The notes: a model not told the origin generated them from the sequence alone. 64,000 nt of DNA from CBDDHT01 sp965227905 (GCA_965227905.1 OZ245780.1:372001-436000), one strand, 5' to 3'; shown: positions 27,074 through 36,478, numbered from the stretch's first letter. Translations and numbers: made by a program.

Positions 27074-27088
27074 TCAAGGGTCGTGCCA
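27074..27088 (-). promoter_or_regulatory. Sigma54-like promoter upstream of glnK
   Basis: The minus strand reads TGGCACGACCCTTGA (TGGCAC-N5-TTGA), about 100 bp before the glnK start. It matches the sigma54 -24 element fully and the -12 element in three of four bases. The remainder of the 280-bp gap 26975-27256 shows no gene. Confidence 0.55.
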
Positions 27089-27256
27089 ACTCCGATTAAT
27101 TGGTGTTAACTAGTTGTTTTAAAAGAATAAAACAGGCGAAAGGCGCTACCGTCTTCTGTCGATAACGGAAAAGAAAATGCACAATAATTATGCATTAAGG
27201 CGTGTTAGCCTATAATTTATGCAGTGCAGTTCGTCCGTTCTGTGGCTCGGCAAAAC

Positions 27257-28117
27257 CTAAGTCCGACGCACCCGAATGAGGCCTTCTTGGGCCACCGACG
27301 CCACCAATTTGCCGTCGCGGGTGAAGACATTGCCGCGGCAAAAACCTCTTGCACCCGATGCCGAAGGACTGTCCTGGGCATAGAGCAGCCAATCGTCGGC
27401 TTTGAAAGGCCGGTGGAACCAGGTTGCATGATCGAGGCTGGCGAGCATCAGATCCGGCTCGTAGAGGACTTTTCCGTGGGCGATCAGGGCTGTATCCAGA
27501 AGTGTAAAATCCGAGGCATAGGCAAGAACGCACTGATGCAGACCAATGTCATCCGGCAGGGGCCCAGTGGTTCGCATCCAGACATGTTGAAACGCGGGCC
27601 GTTTTTCTGGTGACAGGAAACGGGAGATATCGACGGGCCGAATTTCGATGGGTCTTTCCCGCTCCCAATAGCGCCGGATCGAGTCCGGTAGCTTGTCGAC
27701 GAACCGCCGTGTTAGTTCGGTTTCGCTCGGAAGATCCTCTGGCATCGGGACATCGGGCATTTCCAATTGATGGTCGAAACCTGACTCCTCGGTATGAAAA
27801 GAGGCCGTCATGGAGAAAATTGCGGCTCCGTGCTGGATGGCGACTACGCGTCTTGTCGTGAAGCTTTTCCCATCGCGGATACGGTCCACCTCATAGATTA
27901 TCGGCACCTTCGGATCGCCTGGTCTCATGAAGCAGCCATGAAGCGAATGAGCACCGCGCCCTTCGACAGTGGCTTTGGCCGCGACGAGGGCTTGTCCGAT
28001 GACCTGCCCTCCAAAGACACGTTGCCAGCCATGGGTCGGACTGCGACCGCGGAACAGGTTGTGTTCCAGAGGCTCGAGATCGAGTATGTCCAGCAGGTCT
28101 TCGACGGCACTTGTCAT
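27257..28117 (-). CDS. tesB: Acyl-CoA thioesterase II (TesB)
   Basis: Double-hotdog thioesterase hydrolysing medium/long-chain acyl-CoA. It has VFGGQVIGQALVAA, HSLHGCFMRPGDPKVPIIYEVDRIRDGKSFTTRRV (spanning the hotdog helix) and, in the second half, ASLDHATWFHRPF and the terminal GKLVASVAQEGLIRVR. The catalytic-triad Asp/Thr/Gln positions of TesB appear kept. The start at 28117 (MTSAVED) is preferred; 28153 is possible. It diverges from the UbiH-type gene with a gap of about 50 bp. Confidence 0.92.
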   Translation of the reverse strand: MTSAVEDLLDILDLEPLEHNLFRGRSPTHGWQRVFGGQVIGQALVAAKATVEGRGAHSLHGCFMRPGDPKVPIIYEVDRIRDGKSFTTRRVVAIQHGAAIFSMTASFHTEESGFDHQLEMPDVPMPEDLPSETELTRRFVDKLPDSIRRYWERERPIEIRPVDISRFLSPEKRPAFQHVWMRTTGPLPDDIGLHQCVLAYASDFTLLDTALIAHGKVLYEPDLMLASLDHATWFHRPFKADDWLLYAQDSPSASGARGFCRGNVFTRDGKLVASVAQEGLIRVRRT

Positions 28118-28171
28118 TGGAGGCTCTGATCCAGGGAAATGGGCGTTCGGCAATCGAGCGATGGCAACCGA

Positions 28172-29419
28172 ATGACACGAAACAGCCGTGAGATCTACGA
28201 CGTCGTTATTGCCGGCGGGAGTTTCGTCGGTTTGTCGCTTGCACTCTGTCTCAACAGGTCATTGCCTTCTGCTGCCAGAATTCTTGTTGTGGATGCGGTC
28301 GCCAGCAAACCTGCTGCACAGGCCAGCGCGGATGCCAGGGCATCGGCAATTTCCGCCGCTAGTCGCAAGCTGTTCGATGCAATCGGAGTATGGCCCAAGG
28401 TTGCGGGCGCTGCTCAGCCCTTGTGCGATATTGAAATAACGGACACACCGCTGACGAATGCGGTTCGTTCCGCCCTGCTCCATTTCGAAACCACGTTGAA
28501 CGACGGAGCGCCGGCAGCACACATTGTCGAGAACCACTTCCTTCGTAAGGCACTTCTCGATGCGATTCGCGAATGCGATGGCATTACGCTCTTGGCACCG
28601 GCCAAGATCACGGACCATAGCGTGAGTGCCTTTGGCGCCGAGATCGCACTCGAAAACGGCGGAAGTGCTCAAGGACGGCTCCTCGTGGCGGCGGATGGTC
28701 GCGGGTCACCAATCCGACGGCGCACGGGGATCAAGACCATCGGATGGCAGTACGATCAGATTGGCATTGCCGCAACCGTCGCCCATGAGCGCGATCATGC
28801 CGGTCGTGCCGTCCAGCATTTTCTGCCCGCCGGGCCACTGGCCATGCTCCCGCTGACAGGGCGCCGCTCTTCGTTGGTCTGGACCGAGGACGCCCGCCGC
28901 GGTGCAGAAATCATGGCCAGCGACGAAAGTACCTTTTTGTCCGAGCTTACACGTCGGTTCGGCCATCGGCTCGGGGTACTCGAACTTGCCGGGCCGCGGA
29001 TATCTTATCCTCTCGGTATGCATGTCGCGCGACGCTTCATTGCCGACCGGATCGCACTAACCGGCGATGCGGCTCATGGTGTTCACCCGCTTGCGGGCCA
29101 AGGTCTCAATATAGGCTTGCGCGATGTTGCAGCTCTTGCCGAGGTCGTCATCGACTCGATGAGGCTGGGTCTCGATATCGGTACGGAACCAGTGCTCGAA
29201 CGCTATGAGCGCTGGAGACGTTTCGACAGCATTCTTTCGTCCGCAGCCATGGATGCGTTGAACCGATTGTTCTCAAATGACGCCGGACCGCTGCGCGCTG
29301 CCCGAAGTCTTGGCCTTGGGATCGTCGACCGGTTCCCCCCGCTCAAGCACGGTTTTGTTCAGGAAGCTGCCGGGTTGAGTGGAGAGTTGCCGAGATTGCT
29401 CAGGGGCGAGCTGGTTTGA
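28172..29419 (+). CDS. UbiH/UbiF/Coq6-family FAD-dependent hydroxylase
   Basis: Flavin monooxygenase of ubiquinone-ring hydroxylation, about 415 aa. The N-terminal dinucleotide motif is VVIAGGSFVGLSLALCL, with serine and phenylalanine in place of the more usual GAGPVG. LLVAADGRGSPIRRRTGI is the DG motif, and RIALTGDAAHGVHPLAGQGLNIGLRDVAAL is the FAD/ribityl GD motif. Which ring carbon it hydroxylates cannot be told. The start at 28172 follows an in-frame extension of 11 codons without a ribosome-binding site. Confidence 0.9.
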   Translation: MTRNSREIYDVVIAGGSFVGLSLALCLNRSLPSAARILVVDAVASKPAAQASADARASAISAASRKLFDAIGVWPKVAGAAQPLCDIEITDTPLTNAVRSALLHFETTLNDGAPAAHIVENHFLRKALLDAIRECDGITLLAPAKITDHSVSAFGAEIALENGGSAQGRLLVAADGRGSPIRRRTGIKTIGWQYDQIGIAATVAHERDHAGRAVQHFLPAGPLAMLPLTGRRSSLVWTEDARRGAEIMASDESTFLSELTRRFGHRLGVLELAGPRISYPLGMHVARRFIADRIALTGDAAHGVHPLAGQGLNIGLRDVAALAEVVIDSMRLGLDIGTEPVLERYERWRRFDSILSSAAMDALNRLFSNDAGPLRAARSLGLGIVDRFPPLKHGFVQEAAGLSGELPRLLRGELV

Positions 29420-29571
29420 TACCGAATCACAGTATTGCTTACTGTAAGTAATCAATATATTTTGTGGATTATCAAGCACTTCGAGATGCATGAAAGCAGT
29501 ATTGACCGAGGCCGATTCGGCGACAAGGATTGCGGCCAACGCATCTCGATGAGTGGCGCTGAGGTCCTCTA

Positions 29572-29778
29572 TCAGTCGTCTAACTGCCGCGCTTCGTCCG
29601 GCAGCATAATTGGGATGCCGTCGCGGATCGGATAGGCGAGGCGCGCAGCGCGGCTAATGAGTTCTTGCGCATCGCGATCATATTCAAGAACAGTTTTGGT
29701 CAAAGGGCAGACCAGAATTTCGAGAAGTTTGGGATCGACCTGTGCTGGATCGTGCGCGGTCTGTTCGCGATCGGTCAT
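29572..29778 (-). CDS. Trm112-family small zinc-binding-type protein
   Basis: 68 aa. KLLEILVCPLTKTVLEYDRDAQELIS and AYPIRDGIPIMLPDEAR are the Trm112/YcaR fold. Only one cysteine (VCP) of the zinc site remains, as in many bacterial members. The role in bacteria is unclear; eukaryotic Trm112 activates methyltransferases. It sits 10 bp after the LON-domain gene on the same strand. Confidence 0.85.
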   Translation of the reverse strand: MTDREQTAHDPAQVDPKLLEILVCPLTKTVLEYDRDAQELISRAARLAYPIRDGIPIMLPDEARQLDD

Positions 29779-29788
29779 TGGGGGCTCT

Positions 29789-30466
29789 CTATTGGATTGT
29801 TGTGCCTGACCCGTCGTCTCGGGTGGCTAGCTCCATTTCGGCCAGGGCAATCAGGACGTCCGTCCGCGTTTTGAGGTCGGCGGCTTCGAGTAGAGCCTGT
29901 TTTTCTTCGGGGCCATAGGGACTGATCATCGACAGCGTATTTACAAGAAGCTCGTTCGACGAGCGGTTGATGCTTTCCCAATCGGCGCTGAGTTTGTTCG
30001 CCTTAAGATAGGTTTTCAGCACATCCAGAAGACGCTCCCGATCGACATTCTCTTCCCCGTCGCCGCGATTGAGATCGATTGCGAAGCGATCATACTCGGC
30101 CGACGCAATACGATATGGCGTGTCTGTGGTCTCTTCGCCTGCCAGGTCAAACCGAGAGATTCCGGTCAGCGTGATGAGATACCGTCGATCCTCGGTTTCC
30201 GAAAAAGCCGTGATGCGGCCAACGGTCCCTACCGACCGGAGTTCGACTGCATTGCCTTCAGGAGACTCATCTTCACCTGCATCGCGTTTGGGCTGGATGA
30301 TGCCAATGAGCCTGTCGCTCTTGAGGGCGTCGTCGACCAGTTCGAGATAGCGTGGCTCAAAGACGTTCAGCGGTAGAGTCGAGCCCGGCAGCAAGATGAC
30401 ACCGCGCAACGGGAACAATGAAAGGTTCCGTGGCAGATCATCGGGTTTTCGGTAACGATCGCTCAC
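29789..30466 (-). CDS. LON-domain (peptidase S16 N-terminal-like) protein
   Basis: 225 aa matching only the N-terminal substrate-binding domain of Lon: LSLFPLRGVILLPGSTLPLNVFEPRYLELV followed by IGIIQPK and VGTVGRITAFSETEDRRYLITLTGISRF. No AAA+ or protease part is present. It lies between the YbbN-like thioredoxin and the Trm112-like gene, a conserved alphaproteobacterial trio; probably one operon. The function is unproven. Confidence 0.9.
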   Translation of the reverse strand: MSDRYRKPDDLPRNLSLFPLRGVILLPGSTLPLNVFEPRYLELVDDALKSDRLIGIIQPKRDAGEDESPEGNAVELRSVGTVGRITAFSETEDRRYLITLTGISRFDLAGEETTDTPYRIASAEYDRFAIDLNRGDGEENVDRERLLDVLKTYLKANKLSADWESINRSSNELLVNTLSMISPYGPEEKQALLEAADLKTRTDVLIALAEMELATRDDGSGTTIQ

Positions 30467-30482
30467 GTCATCGGCCTTGGCC

Positions 30483-31403
30483 TTACGCGAAGAGAACCGA
30501 AGACATACGCTGCCGGCCCTTCACGGTTACTGGATCAGTCGGACCCCAGACTTCGAAGAACTGCACCAACTGTTTGCGTGCCGCATCCTCGTTCCACTCG
30601 CGGTCCTTGACGAAAATTGCCATTAATTGCTCAAGAGCACCTTCACGATCGCTCCGGGCATTAAGCGCGATGGCTAAGTCATAACGGGCTTCGAAATCGT
30701 CAGGATTCTCAGCGACTTTGCTCTCCAACGGGCCCAGATCGCCTGCATCAGCCGACTTGCGAGCCAGCTCCAGCATCGCTTCTGCAGCTGCAATGGATGC
30801 AGTGCCACGCTTGGCGGGAGGGGTGAGTGCCAGTGTCTCTTCGGCACGATCCAGATCACCCGTCGTGACATAGCATTTCGCAAGGCCAGCAATGGCATCT
30901 GCATTCTGCGGGTCTTCCTGGAGCAAGGCCGCAAAAATCTGGGCGGCTTGCGGCGCATCTCCAGCGTCGAGGGCAGCGTTGGCCATACCGAGATGGTCTT
31001 CGCTTTCGCCGCCGCCGAAGGTCTCCACCAATCGCTGGACAAACGCCGTTACCTGACTTTCAGGTACGGCACCCATGAAGCCATCGACCGGGCGCCCATC
31101 CTTGAATGCAAAAACGGCTGGGATCGATTGTACACCAAGCTGACCGGCAATCGCCGGGCTTTCATCGATATTCAGCTTCACCAAACGGACAGCGCCGCCC
31201 GCACTCTTGACGGCCTTCTCCAAAACCGGCGTCAACTGCTTACAGGGTCCGCACCAGGGTGCCCAAAAGTCGACAATAACCGGTACATCTTTGGATGCGT
31301 CCATGACATCCGCTGCGAACGTGGCGGTGGACGAGTCCTTAATCAGATCCGCCTCACCCATGCCGCCGTCCGGCGGGCTCGATTTCAGAATTGGTGTTTC
31401 CAT
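30483..31403 (-). CDS. Thioredoxin-TPR co-chaperone (YbbN/CnoX-like)
   Basis: 306 aa. An N-terminal thioredoxin domain keeps the redox-active WCGPCKQLTP (unlike E. coli YbbN, where it is SQHC). It is followed by tetratricopeptide repeats (LDAGDAPQAAQIFAALLQEDPQNADAIAGLAKCYVTTGDLDRAEETL and LAIALNARSDREGALEQLM). CnoX proteins hold oxidation-sensitive clients for chaperones. It leads the ybbN-LON-Trm112 operon (gap 16 bp). Confidence 0.9.
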   Translation of the reverse strand: METPILKSSPPDGGMGEADLIKDSSTATFAADVMDASKDVPVIVDFWAPWCGPCKQLTPVLEKAVKSAGGAVRLVKLNIDESPAIAGQLGVQSIPAVFAFKDGRPVDGFMGAVPESQVTAFVQRLVETFGGGESEDHLGMANAALDAGDAPQAAQIFAALLQEDPQNADAIAGLAKCYVTTGDLDRAEETLALTPPAKRGTASIAAAEAMLELARKSADAGDLGPLESKVAENPDDFEARYDLAIALNARSDREGALEQLMAIFVKDREWNEDAARKQLVQFFEVWGPTDPVTVKGRQRMSSVLFA

Positions 31404-31593
31404 AGCCGTCGCAACTGCACTGTTTCGCTATTGGTACTTTGTCTGGAGCAATGTGCATCTGCTTAGGTGCACATAAGTTGCTCTAGATGCCGAGAAGCGT
31501 TCAACTTGGCTGCACATCACCGACTCCGACCATGTGCATGCTGATCCATATATTGCCCTCAACATGGCCATATGCGTTGTCTTTGGCAACTGG

Positions 31594-32124
31594 TTATGTC
31601 CCTTGCGCTTCTTCATGGCTCGGCAACGCGCGGTCGTAAAGATCAAGGACAAGCGGTTCATGGCCGCAGGCCTGGATAAAGCGCTTCAGGTCATCGCTCT
31701 TGATCGTCGTCGTCGCGGTGTTTTCCAAGGGATGAAAGTTGAGCGGATCGCATTCCATCATGGCCGCATCCAGAATGACCCGAACACGGGTCTCGCCATC
31801 GTTGATAAGGGCAAGCGGCGTTACAGAGCCTGGCGGTACGCCAAGGACATCGAGCAGGAGATCGGGTTTCCCGAAGCTGAGACGCGCCGATCCGATCGTC
31901 TTGTGCAATGTCTTGAGATCAATCGCGGCATTTTCCAGGGCAACAACGAGCCAGATCTGCCCTTTTTTATCTTTCAAGAACAGATTCTTGGTGTGCGCAC
32001 CTGGGATTTCGCCGCGCAGAGCTTGCGACTCCTCCACGGTAAAGAGCGGTGGATGTTCGACCGTCCGCGTTTCGATCTGGAGCGTCTCCAATCGCTCGAA
32101 GAGATCCTCTCGGTTCGCTGCCAT
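31594..32124 (-). CDS. YbaK/ProX-type aminoacyl-tRNA deacylase
   Basis: 176 aa. The sequence shows HPPLFTVEESQALRGEIPGAHTKNLFLKDKKGQIWLVV and a lysine in the position of the INK/YbaK active site, then SARLSFGKPDLLLDVLGVPPGSVTPLALINDG. This is the pattern of free-standing ProXp-ala proteins that hydrolyse mischarged Ala-tRNA(Pro). Subfamily is an inference. An about 38-bp imperfect stem (31446-31483) lies upstream in the 190-bp gap. Confidence 0.87.
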   Translation of the reverse strand: MAANREDLFERLETLQIETRTVEHPPLFTVEESQALRGEIPGAHTKNLFLKDKKGQIWLVVALENAAIDLKTLHKTIGSARLSFGKPDLLLDVLGVPPGSVTPLALINDGETRVRVILDAAMMECDPLNFHPLENTATTTIKSDDLKRFIQACGHEPLVLDLYDRALPSHEEAQGT

Positions 32125-32295
32125 TTGCTTCTGACTCGTATCGCAATTCAGTTAGTGGTGAATGTGTCGCTCTCAAAGCACATCGCGGGCATGACGGCAA
32201 TCGGCCACGCTTGGCGCACCGCTGCGGCTGGTATTACAATTCGTGTTCCGAAATCGTTCGCAATTCGCCGATGTTCGCAATCCGGACCATGCTGC

Positions 32296-32685
32296 ATGAG
32301 TAAGACCACATTCAGTATCTATCTGTATGGCCTCTATCTGACGCTCAGCGCCGGCCTGCCACTGATCGTCTCGCCTGAAATCGCACTTGGCATCCTGAAT
32401 GTGACGGTTGCAGATCCGACGTGGGTGCGCATGTTCGGCGCCCTGACGATGGTGATGGGAGGCTTCTATATCCTTGCCGTCCACTATGACATGGAGGCTC
32501 TCTACATCTGGACCGTTCCGGCCCGCTTTCTCATGGCCCTGTTCGCGACAGCAATGATCCTCCTTGGCAAGATCGGGCCGGGCTATGTCGTGCCCGTGAC
32601 CATCGACGTGATCAGCGCCAGCCTGACTTGGCTTGCTATCCGCTATGAAAGCCCGAGCCCTGCTGCAGAAAACCATTCGCCATAA
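32296..32685 (+). CDS. Small membrane protein, unknown family
   Basis: 129 aa with about four predicted membrane helices (IYLYGLYLTLSAGLPLIV; WVRMFGALTMVMGGFYILAV; LMALFATAMILLG; VIDVISASLTWLAI-type segments). There are no catalytic motifs. ATG at 32296 is the first that follows the divergent deacylase gene. I do not recognise the family. It lies just upstream of tRNA-Gly. Confidence 0.65.
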   Translation: MSKTTFSIYLYGLYLTLSAGLPLIVSPEIALGILNVTVADPTWVRMFGALTMVMGGFYILAVHYDMEALYIWTVPARFLMALFATAMILLGKIGPGYVVPVTIDVISASLTWLAIRYESPSPAAENHSP

Positions 32686-32741
32686 ATCCGCGTCAGGGTT
32701 GCAAAGCCACGTCTTCTGCGCAATAACTCGCCCGCTGTAAC

Positions 32742-32816
32742 GCGGGCGTAGCTCAGGGGTAGAGCGCAACCTTGCCAAGGTTGAGGTCGTGGGTTCGAAT
32801 CCCATCGCCCGCTCCA
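32742..32816 (+). tRNA. tRNA-Gly, anticodon GCC
   Basis: Complete cloverleaf: acceptor stem GCGGGCG/CGCCCGC, D-arm GCTCAGGGGTAGAGC, anticodon stem-loop with GCC at 32774-32776, T-arm GGGTTCGAATCCC, and an encoded CCA end. It would read GGC and GGU glycine codons. Confidence 0.97.
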
Positions 32817-32874
32817 GATACCTCAGGTCCGTTCCGGACATAGGGATTACAGTCTAAGCCCAAGATTGAAAAAG

Positions 32875-34437
32875 CTAATTTGGGTGCGCGCTTATTGGCA
32901 GCTCATAAAGCGCGCCATACTTTTCTCGCATATATGCAAGGTAGGGCTCGGCGCTCATAGGTTCGCCGCTGGCGCGCTCAATGAGGGCATCAGGTGTGAA
33001 GACCTTGCCATGGCGGTAGATGTGTTTACTTAGCCAACTGTGCAATGCCGCGACGTTTCCCTCGGAAATCTGCTGCGGAATTGCAGGAACTTCCTCGACC
33101 GCCGCCGTATAGAATTGAGCCGCTAGCACATTGCCGATCGTATAGCCCTGGAACTGACCGCCGATACCGCCGGCAAACCAATGAACATCTTGAAGGCAGC
33201 CATTGCGGTCGTCGGGTGGTGTCAATCCGAGATCACTCTCGATCCGTGCATTCCAGGCATCCGGAAGGTCTGCAATTTCCAGACGGCCTTCCAGCATGTC
33301 GATCTCGAGATCGAAGCGCAGCATCACATGGAGGTTGTAGGTCACCTCGTCCGCATCGGTGCGGATCAGGGATCGTTCGACTTTGTTGACGGCGCGATAG
33401 AGCATGTCTGAACTGACGGCATCGAACTGGCCTGGAAATGTTTCGCGCAATCGGGGCAGCAGAAACGCGCAGAACCCATGAGATCGTCCGACAATATTCT
33501 CCCAGAGTCGGGACTGGCTTTCGTGAACGCCCATTGATGCACCATGCGCGAGCGGCGTGCCTGCAAGCGAAAGGCCGACGCCTTGTTCGTACATGCCGTG
33601 ACCGGCTTCATGAATCGTCGAATAGAGCGCCTGCGAAATGTCGTCGTCATATATGCGTGTGGTGATGCGCACGTCGGAGATGGAAAGGGACATACAAAAT
33701 GGATGGTGGGTCGTATCCAGGCGTCCGTTTTGAAAGTCATAGCCCAGCGTTTGTGCTGCCGCGCGGCAAATCGCCATTTGGCGTTCCGATGCGAACGACC
33801 CTTTCAGACAGCTGTCATCGGTAATCGGTTGTTCGAAAATGGCGGCGGCCATGGGCACAAGTTCTCGCCGCAGGGTGCTGAACAGCTGGCGGACGGATGC
33901 GGTCGTCTGGCCCTCGTCCGCCTTCGCAATCAGGGGGTCGGCGACATTGTCATAGGGGGCGAAGAAACCAGCATATTCGTGCGCGAGGTCGACAGCACGG
34001 CGCAGGTGCGGAACCATTGCGGCAAAATCGTTCTCCGGGCGTGCGCGGGTCCATTCGCTGTAGGCAGATGAAGCGTTTGTCGCGGAGCGGACGACAAAAT
34101 CGTCAGGAATCTTCAATGCCCGTTCGAAGTCTCGACGGACCACACGCAGCAGGCCGACGTCCGCGCAGGTTTCCGGAAGATCTTCAGTCATGGGCGTGAG
34201 ATCGTCGAGCAGCCGGCCGATCGCGCAATCTGTCGCCTTCTCATGAGTTAAACGATTGATTGTCGCCAACTGCCTGCTGCGGGCATCGGCAGCGCCTGCC
34301 GGCAGGTAAGTTGCCTGGTCCCAGGAAAGCAGTTTCGCCGCCGACTTCAGGTCCTGGATTTCGGCAAGACGTTGCTTCAATGCTGCGATCGCTTCGTCAA
34401 ATGCAGGATCACGGCGTGCGGTGGCACTCACAGCCAT
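32875..34437 (-). CDS. Carboxypeptidase Taq-type metallopeptidase (M32)
   Basis: 520 aa. The zinc motif HEAGHGMYEQG (HExxH) is followed by HESQSRLWEN, which gives the third ligand. GFQGQFQGY-type and GQFDAVSSDMLYRAVNKV segments and LHVMLRFDLEIDMLEG also match M32. It removes C-terminal residues, probably cytoplasmic as there is no signal peptide. The gene stands alone. Confidence 0.93.
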   Translation of the reverse strand: MAVSATARRDPAFDEAIAALKQRLAEIQDLKSAAKLLSWDQATYLPAGAADARSRQLATINRLTHEKATDCAIGRLLDDLTPMTEDLPETCADVGLLRVVRRDFERALKIPDDFVVRSATNASSAYSEWTRARPENDFAAMVPHLRRAVDLAHEYAGFFAPYDNVADPLIAKADEGQTTASVRQLFSTLRRELVPMAAAIFEQPITDDSCLKGSFASERQMAICRAAAQTLGYDFQNGRLDTTHHPFCMSLSISDVRITTRIYDDDISQALYSTIHEAGHGMYEQGVGLSLAGTPLAHGASMGVHESQSRLWENIVGRSHGFCAFLLPRLRETFPGQFDAVSSDMLYRAVNKVERSLIRTDADEVTYNLHVMLRFDLEIDMLEGRLEIADLPDAWNARIESDLGLTPPDDRNGCLQDVHWFAGGIGGQFQGYTIGNVLAAQFYTAAVEEVPAIPQQISEGNVAALHSWLSKHIYRHGKVFTPDALIERASGEPMSAEPYLAYMREKYGALYELPISAHPN

Positions 34438-34536
34438 GCGAGACCTTTCGAGATAACTATCAAGCGTTTATGCTCTGAAAACTGGGACCTGTTGGGAGAT
34501 TTTCAACAGACCTCTTGCCAATTGTTTCTGCAAATA

Positions 34537-35223
34537 TCAGTTGCCAGTGGCTTCCTGGACCATTTGCGTCAGGCGATCCATATCCTTGATCCGCAGTCGT
34601 TTGCCGTCGCGCTCTACGAGTCCGGACTGTACGAGCCGGTTTATTTCACTGGTCACAGCCTGACGATGGGTGCTGACGCGATTGGCAATTTCTTCGTGGG
34701 TCGGCACGGGCTCAATCTGCGCCTCTGAATCGGCTACCGCACCATGTTCTGCCAGTCGCAACAACTCCGCCTGAATACGATGCTTTACCGGAAGCGTGCT
34801 GAACTCGAAGACGCGCTCTGAGAGGCTACGGATCTGTACGACGAGGTGTCGCAAGACGGCTTGGCCAACTTGCGGATGCAGCATCATGGTATCGCGAAAA
34901 CGATCTGGGGTCATCGAGGCCACACGGCAGGACGTGAGCGCTGTCACCGACGCCGCGCGAGGACGATCGTCGATTGCTGCCAGCTCACCGAAGATGTCGC
35001 CAGCCTTGATGTCGCGAAACGCCACTGCCTTGCCTGATGCTGAATGGACAACGGCGCGTGCCGTGCCGTCAGTCAGAAAGAAGACGTCGTTCGACTCCTC
35101 ATGGTGGCCGAGAATCTCCTGACCTGCAGCAAACTCGCGCCACTGGCAAAGTCCATGAAGTTCACGCAGGACGCGATCGGAGACGTTCTCAAACAAAGTC
35201 ACCCGCCTGAGCTCGTGTTTCAT
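34537..35223 (-). CDS. CRP-family cAMP-responsive-type regulator, copy 1
   Basis: 228 aa. The cNMP domain keeps the phosphate-binding cassette GDIFGELAAIDDRPRAASV, with the glutamate and arginine that contact cAMP in CRP. The long C-helix (QAVLRHLVVQIRSLSERVFEFSTLPVKHRIQAELLRLAE) leads to a winged helix: PTHEEIANRVSTHRQAVTSEINRLVQSGLVERDG. Start at 35223 (MKHELRRV). A close paralogue follows upstream at 35470-36174, and a class III cyclase gene lies 3 kb away. Confidence 0.92.
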   Translation of the reverse strand: MKHELRRVTLFENVSDRVLRELHGLCQWREFAAGQEILGHHEESNDVFFLTDGTARAVVHSASGKAVAFRDIKAGDIFGELAAIDDRPRAASVTALTSCRVASMTPDRFRDTMMLHPQVGQAVLRHLVVQIRSLSERVFEFSTLPVKHRIQAELLRLAEHGAVADSEAQIEPVPTHEEIANRVSTHRQAVTSEINRLVQSGLVERDGKRLRIKDMDRLTQMVQEATGN

Positions 35224-35412
35224 TGCCCGCTCCGGCACCAAAGACTGCGGCACGTGGTCCGACCGAACCGGTCAAAACACTTGCTGTTCGGCGTGTCTGG
35301 GACCGTTGTCATATCCTGGGATTCCGAGGTGGTGTCATTGGTGCGCTCTATTGCTGATTTCCGACATGACCGAGTGATAGGTAGGGTATCCAATGTTGGC
35401 GAGGAAGAATGT

Positions 35413-35440
35413 GGGAAAAATCACAATTGTGACATTTCCC
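35413..35440. promoter_or_regulatory. 28-bp palindrome upstream of CRP-like copy 1
   Basis: GGGAAA, 2 nt, then the perfect 12-mer TCACAATTGTGA, 2 nt, then TTTCCC. The dyad lies about 190 bp upstream of the CRP-like gene at 35223 and 30 bp from the end of its paralogue. It is a candidate regulator binding site; the arms are TCACA/TGTGA, in the opposite orientation to a classical CRP site. Confidence 0.5.
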
Positions 35441-35469
35441 GTTGGCGGTGGCGTTGACGCAGCCGAGGC

Positions 35470-36174
35470 CTACTCGTTGCTTGCATCGCGCACCATGCGG
35501 GCGAGACGTTCAACATCAGTGACGGCCAGATCAGGGCCGCGGCGCTCGATGATACAAAGGCGGGTTAGTCTGCCGAGTTCTTTCGTCACTGCCTCGCGAT
35601 GCGTGCTCACACGGCTGGCAATCAAGGCATGTTTCGGTGCCGGACGAATCAAAACTTCTTCGTTGGGATTGATGTCGACGCCTGCCAAACGTAGCAATTC
35701 GGACTGGATTCGATTCGCGACGGCAAGTGTACTGAACTCCAACACTCTTGCTGTTAGACGGCGGACCTCACCCGTCAGCTGCATTAGCAATGCCATGCTC
35801 AGCTCTGGTTCATTGATGAGCGCCTCGCGAAACTGTTGGGCGCTCATGGATCCAATCACGCTTGGTTTGAGAATTTCTACGCTCGCAGAACGTGGGCCTC
35901 CATCGATGGCAGCGAGCTCACCGAAAACATCGCCTGCTTCTAAGGTGCGAAAGGCAATGTCCTTGCCACGGCTTGTATGGATGACGACGCGGGCCAAACC
36001 GTCCGTCAGGAAATAGACATCCGTCTCGTTATCGCCAAGATCGACAATATCGCTACCGGGTTCATAAGCGCGCCAACGGCACTTCGCGTCCAATCGCGAC
36101 AGTGATTCCTTGTTGAGATTTCCAAAGACCTCAATATTCGCAAGGGAGCGTTTCTTCGTATTCTCTGTCGTCAT
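35470..36174 (-). CDS. CRP-family cAMP-responsive-type regulator, copy 2
   Basis: About 234 aa, clearly paralogous to the gene at 34537. Cassette GDVFGELAAIDGGPRSASV retains the cAMP-contacting Glu and Arg. The recognition region is PAPKHALIASRVSTHREAVTKELGRLTRLCIIERRG; the RVSTHR[EQ]AVT helix is nearly identical to that of copy 1, so the two may share DNA sites. Start at 36174 (MTTENTKKR) or earlier in-frame ATGs (36189, 36219). Tandem duplication is the simplest origin. Confidence 0.9.
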   Translation of the reverse strand: MTTENTKKRSLANIEVFGNLNKESLSRLDAKCRWRAYEPGSDIVDLGDNETDVYFLTDGLARVVIHTSRGKDIAFRTLEAGDVFGELAAIDGGPRSASVEILKPSVIGSMSAQQFREALINEPELSMALLMQLTGEVRRLTARVLEFSTLAVANRIQSELLRLAGVDINPNEEVLIRPAPKHALIASRVSTHREAVTKELGRLTRLCIIERRGPDLAVTDVERLARMVRDASNE

Positions 36175-36478
36175 TGTGCCGGTCTGCATTAAGTTCGGAA
36201 TTAGTGCTGGTAACGACACTTTCTAGTTCATCCTCTTTATCGCTGCCAGCTTCGTTAACACGAAGCGCTGCGACAAATAGAACAGATATGATTTTGTGGG
36301 CCTGACGTTCGGGATGTCAGTATCGGGAATGTTGTTGAGGCGTATCACGACGCGCGTGGTTCTTGGCATTTCTGTGCCGTGCATCGGGCTGTGACCTGGA
36401 TTGATCGCATATCTGACGCATGGCATTGTCCGAGTCGTTTCAATGCTGCGCAACGACTGTCGGATCAGAGTTACACAG

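Noticed and set aside
32173..32841. Long minus-strand open frame overlapping tRNA-Gly
   Set aside because: It overlaps the tRNA and most of a plausible membrane protein; its MGFEPTTSTLARLRSTPELRPR-type start comes from antisense tRNA sequence and is a well-known false ORF.
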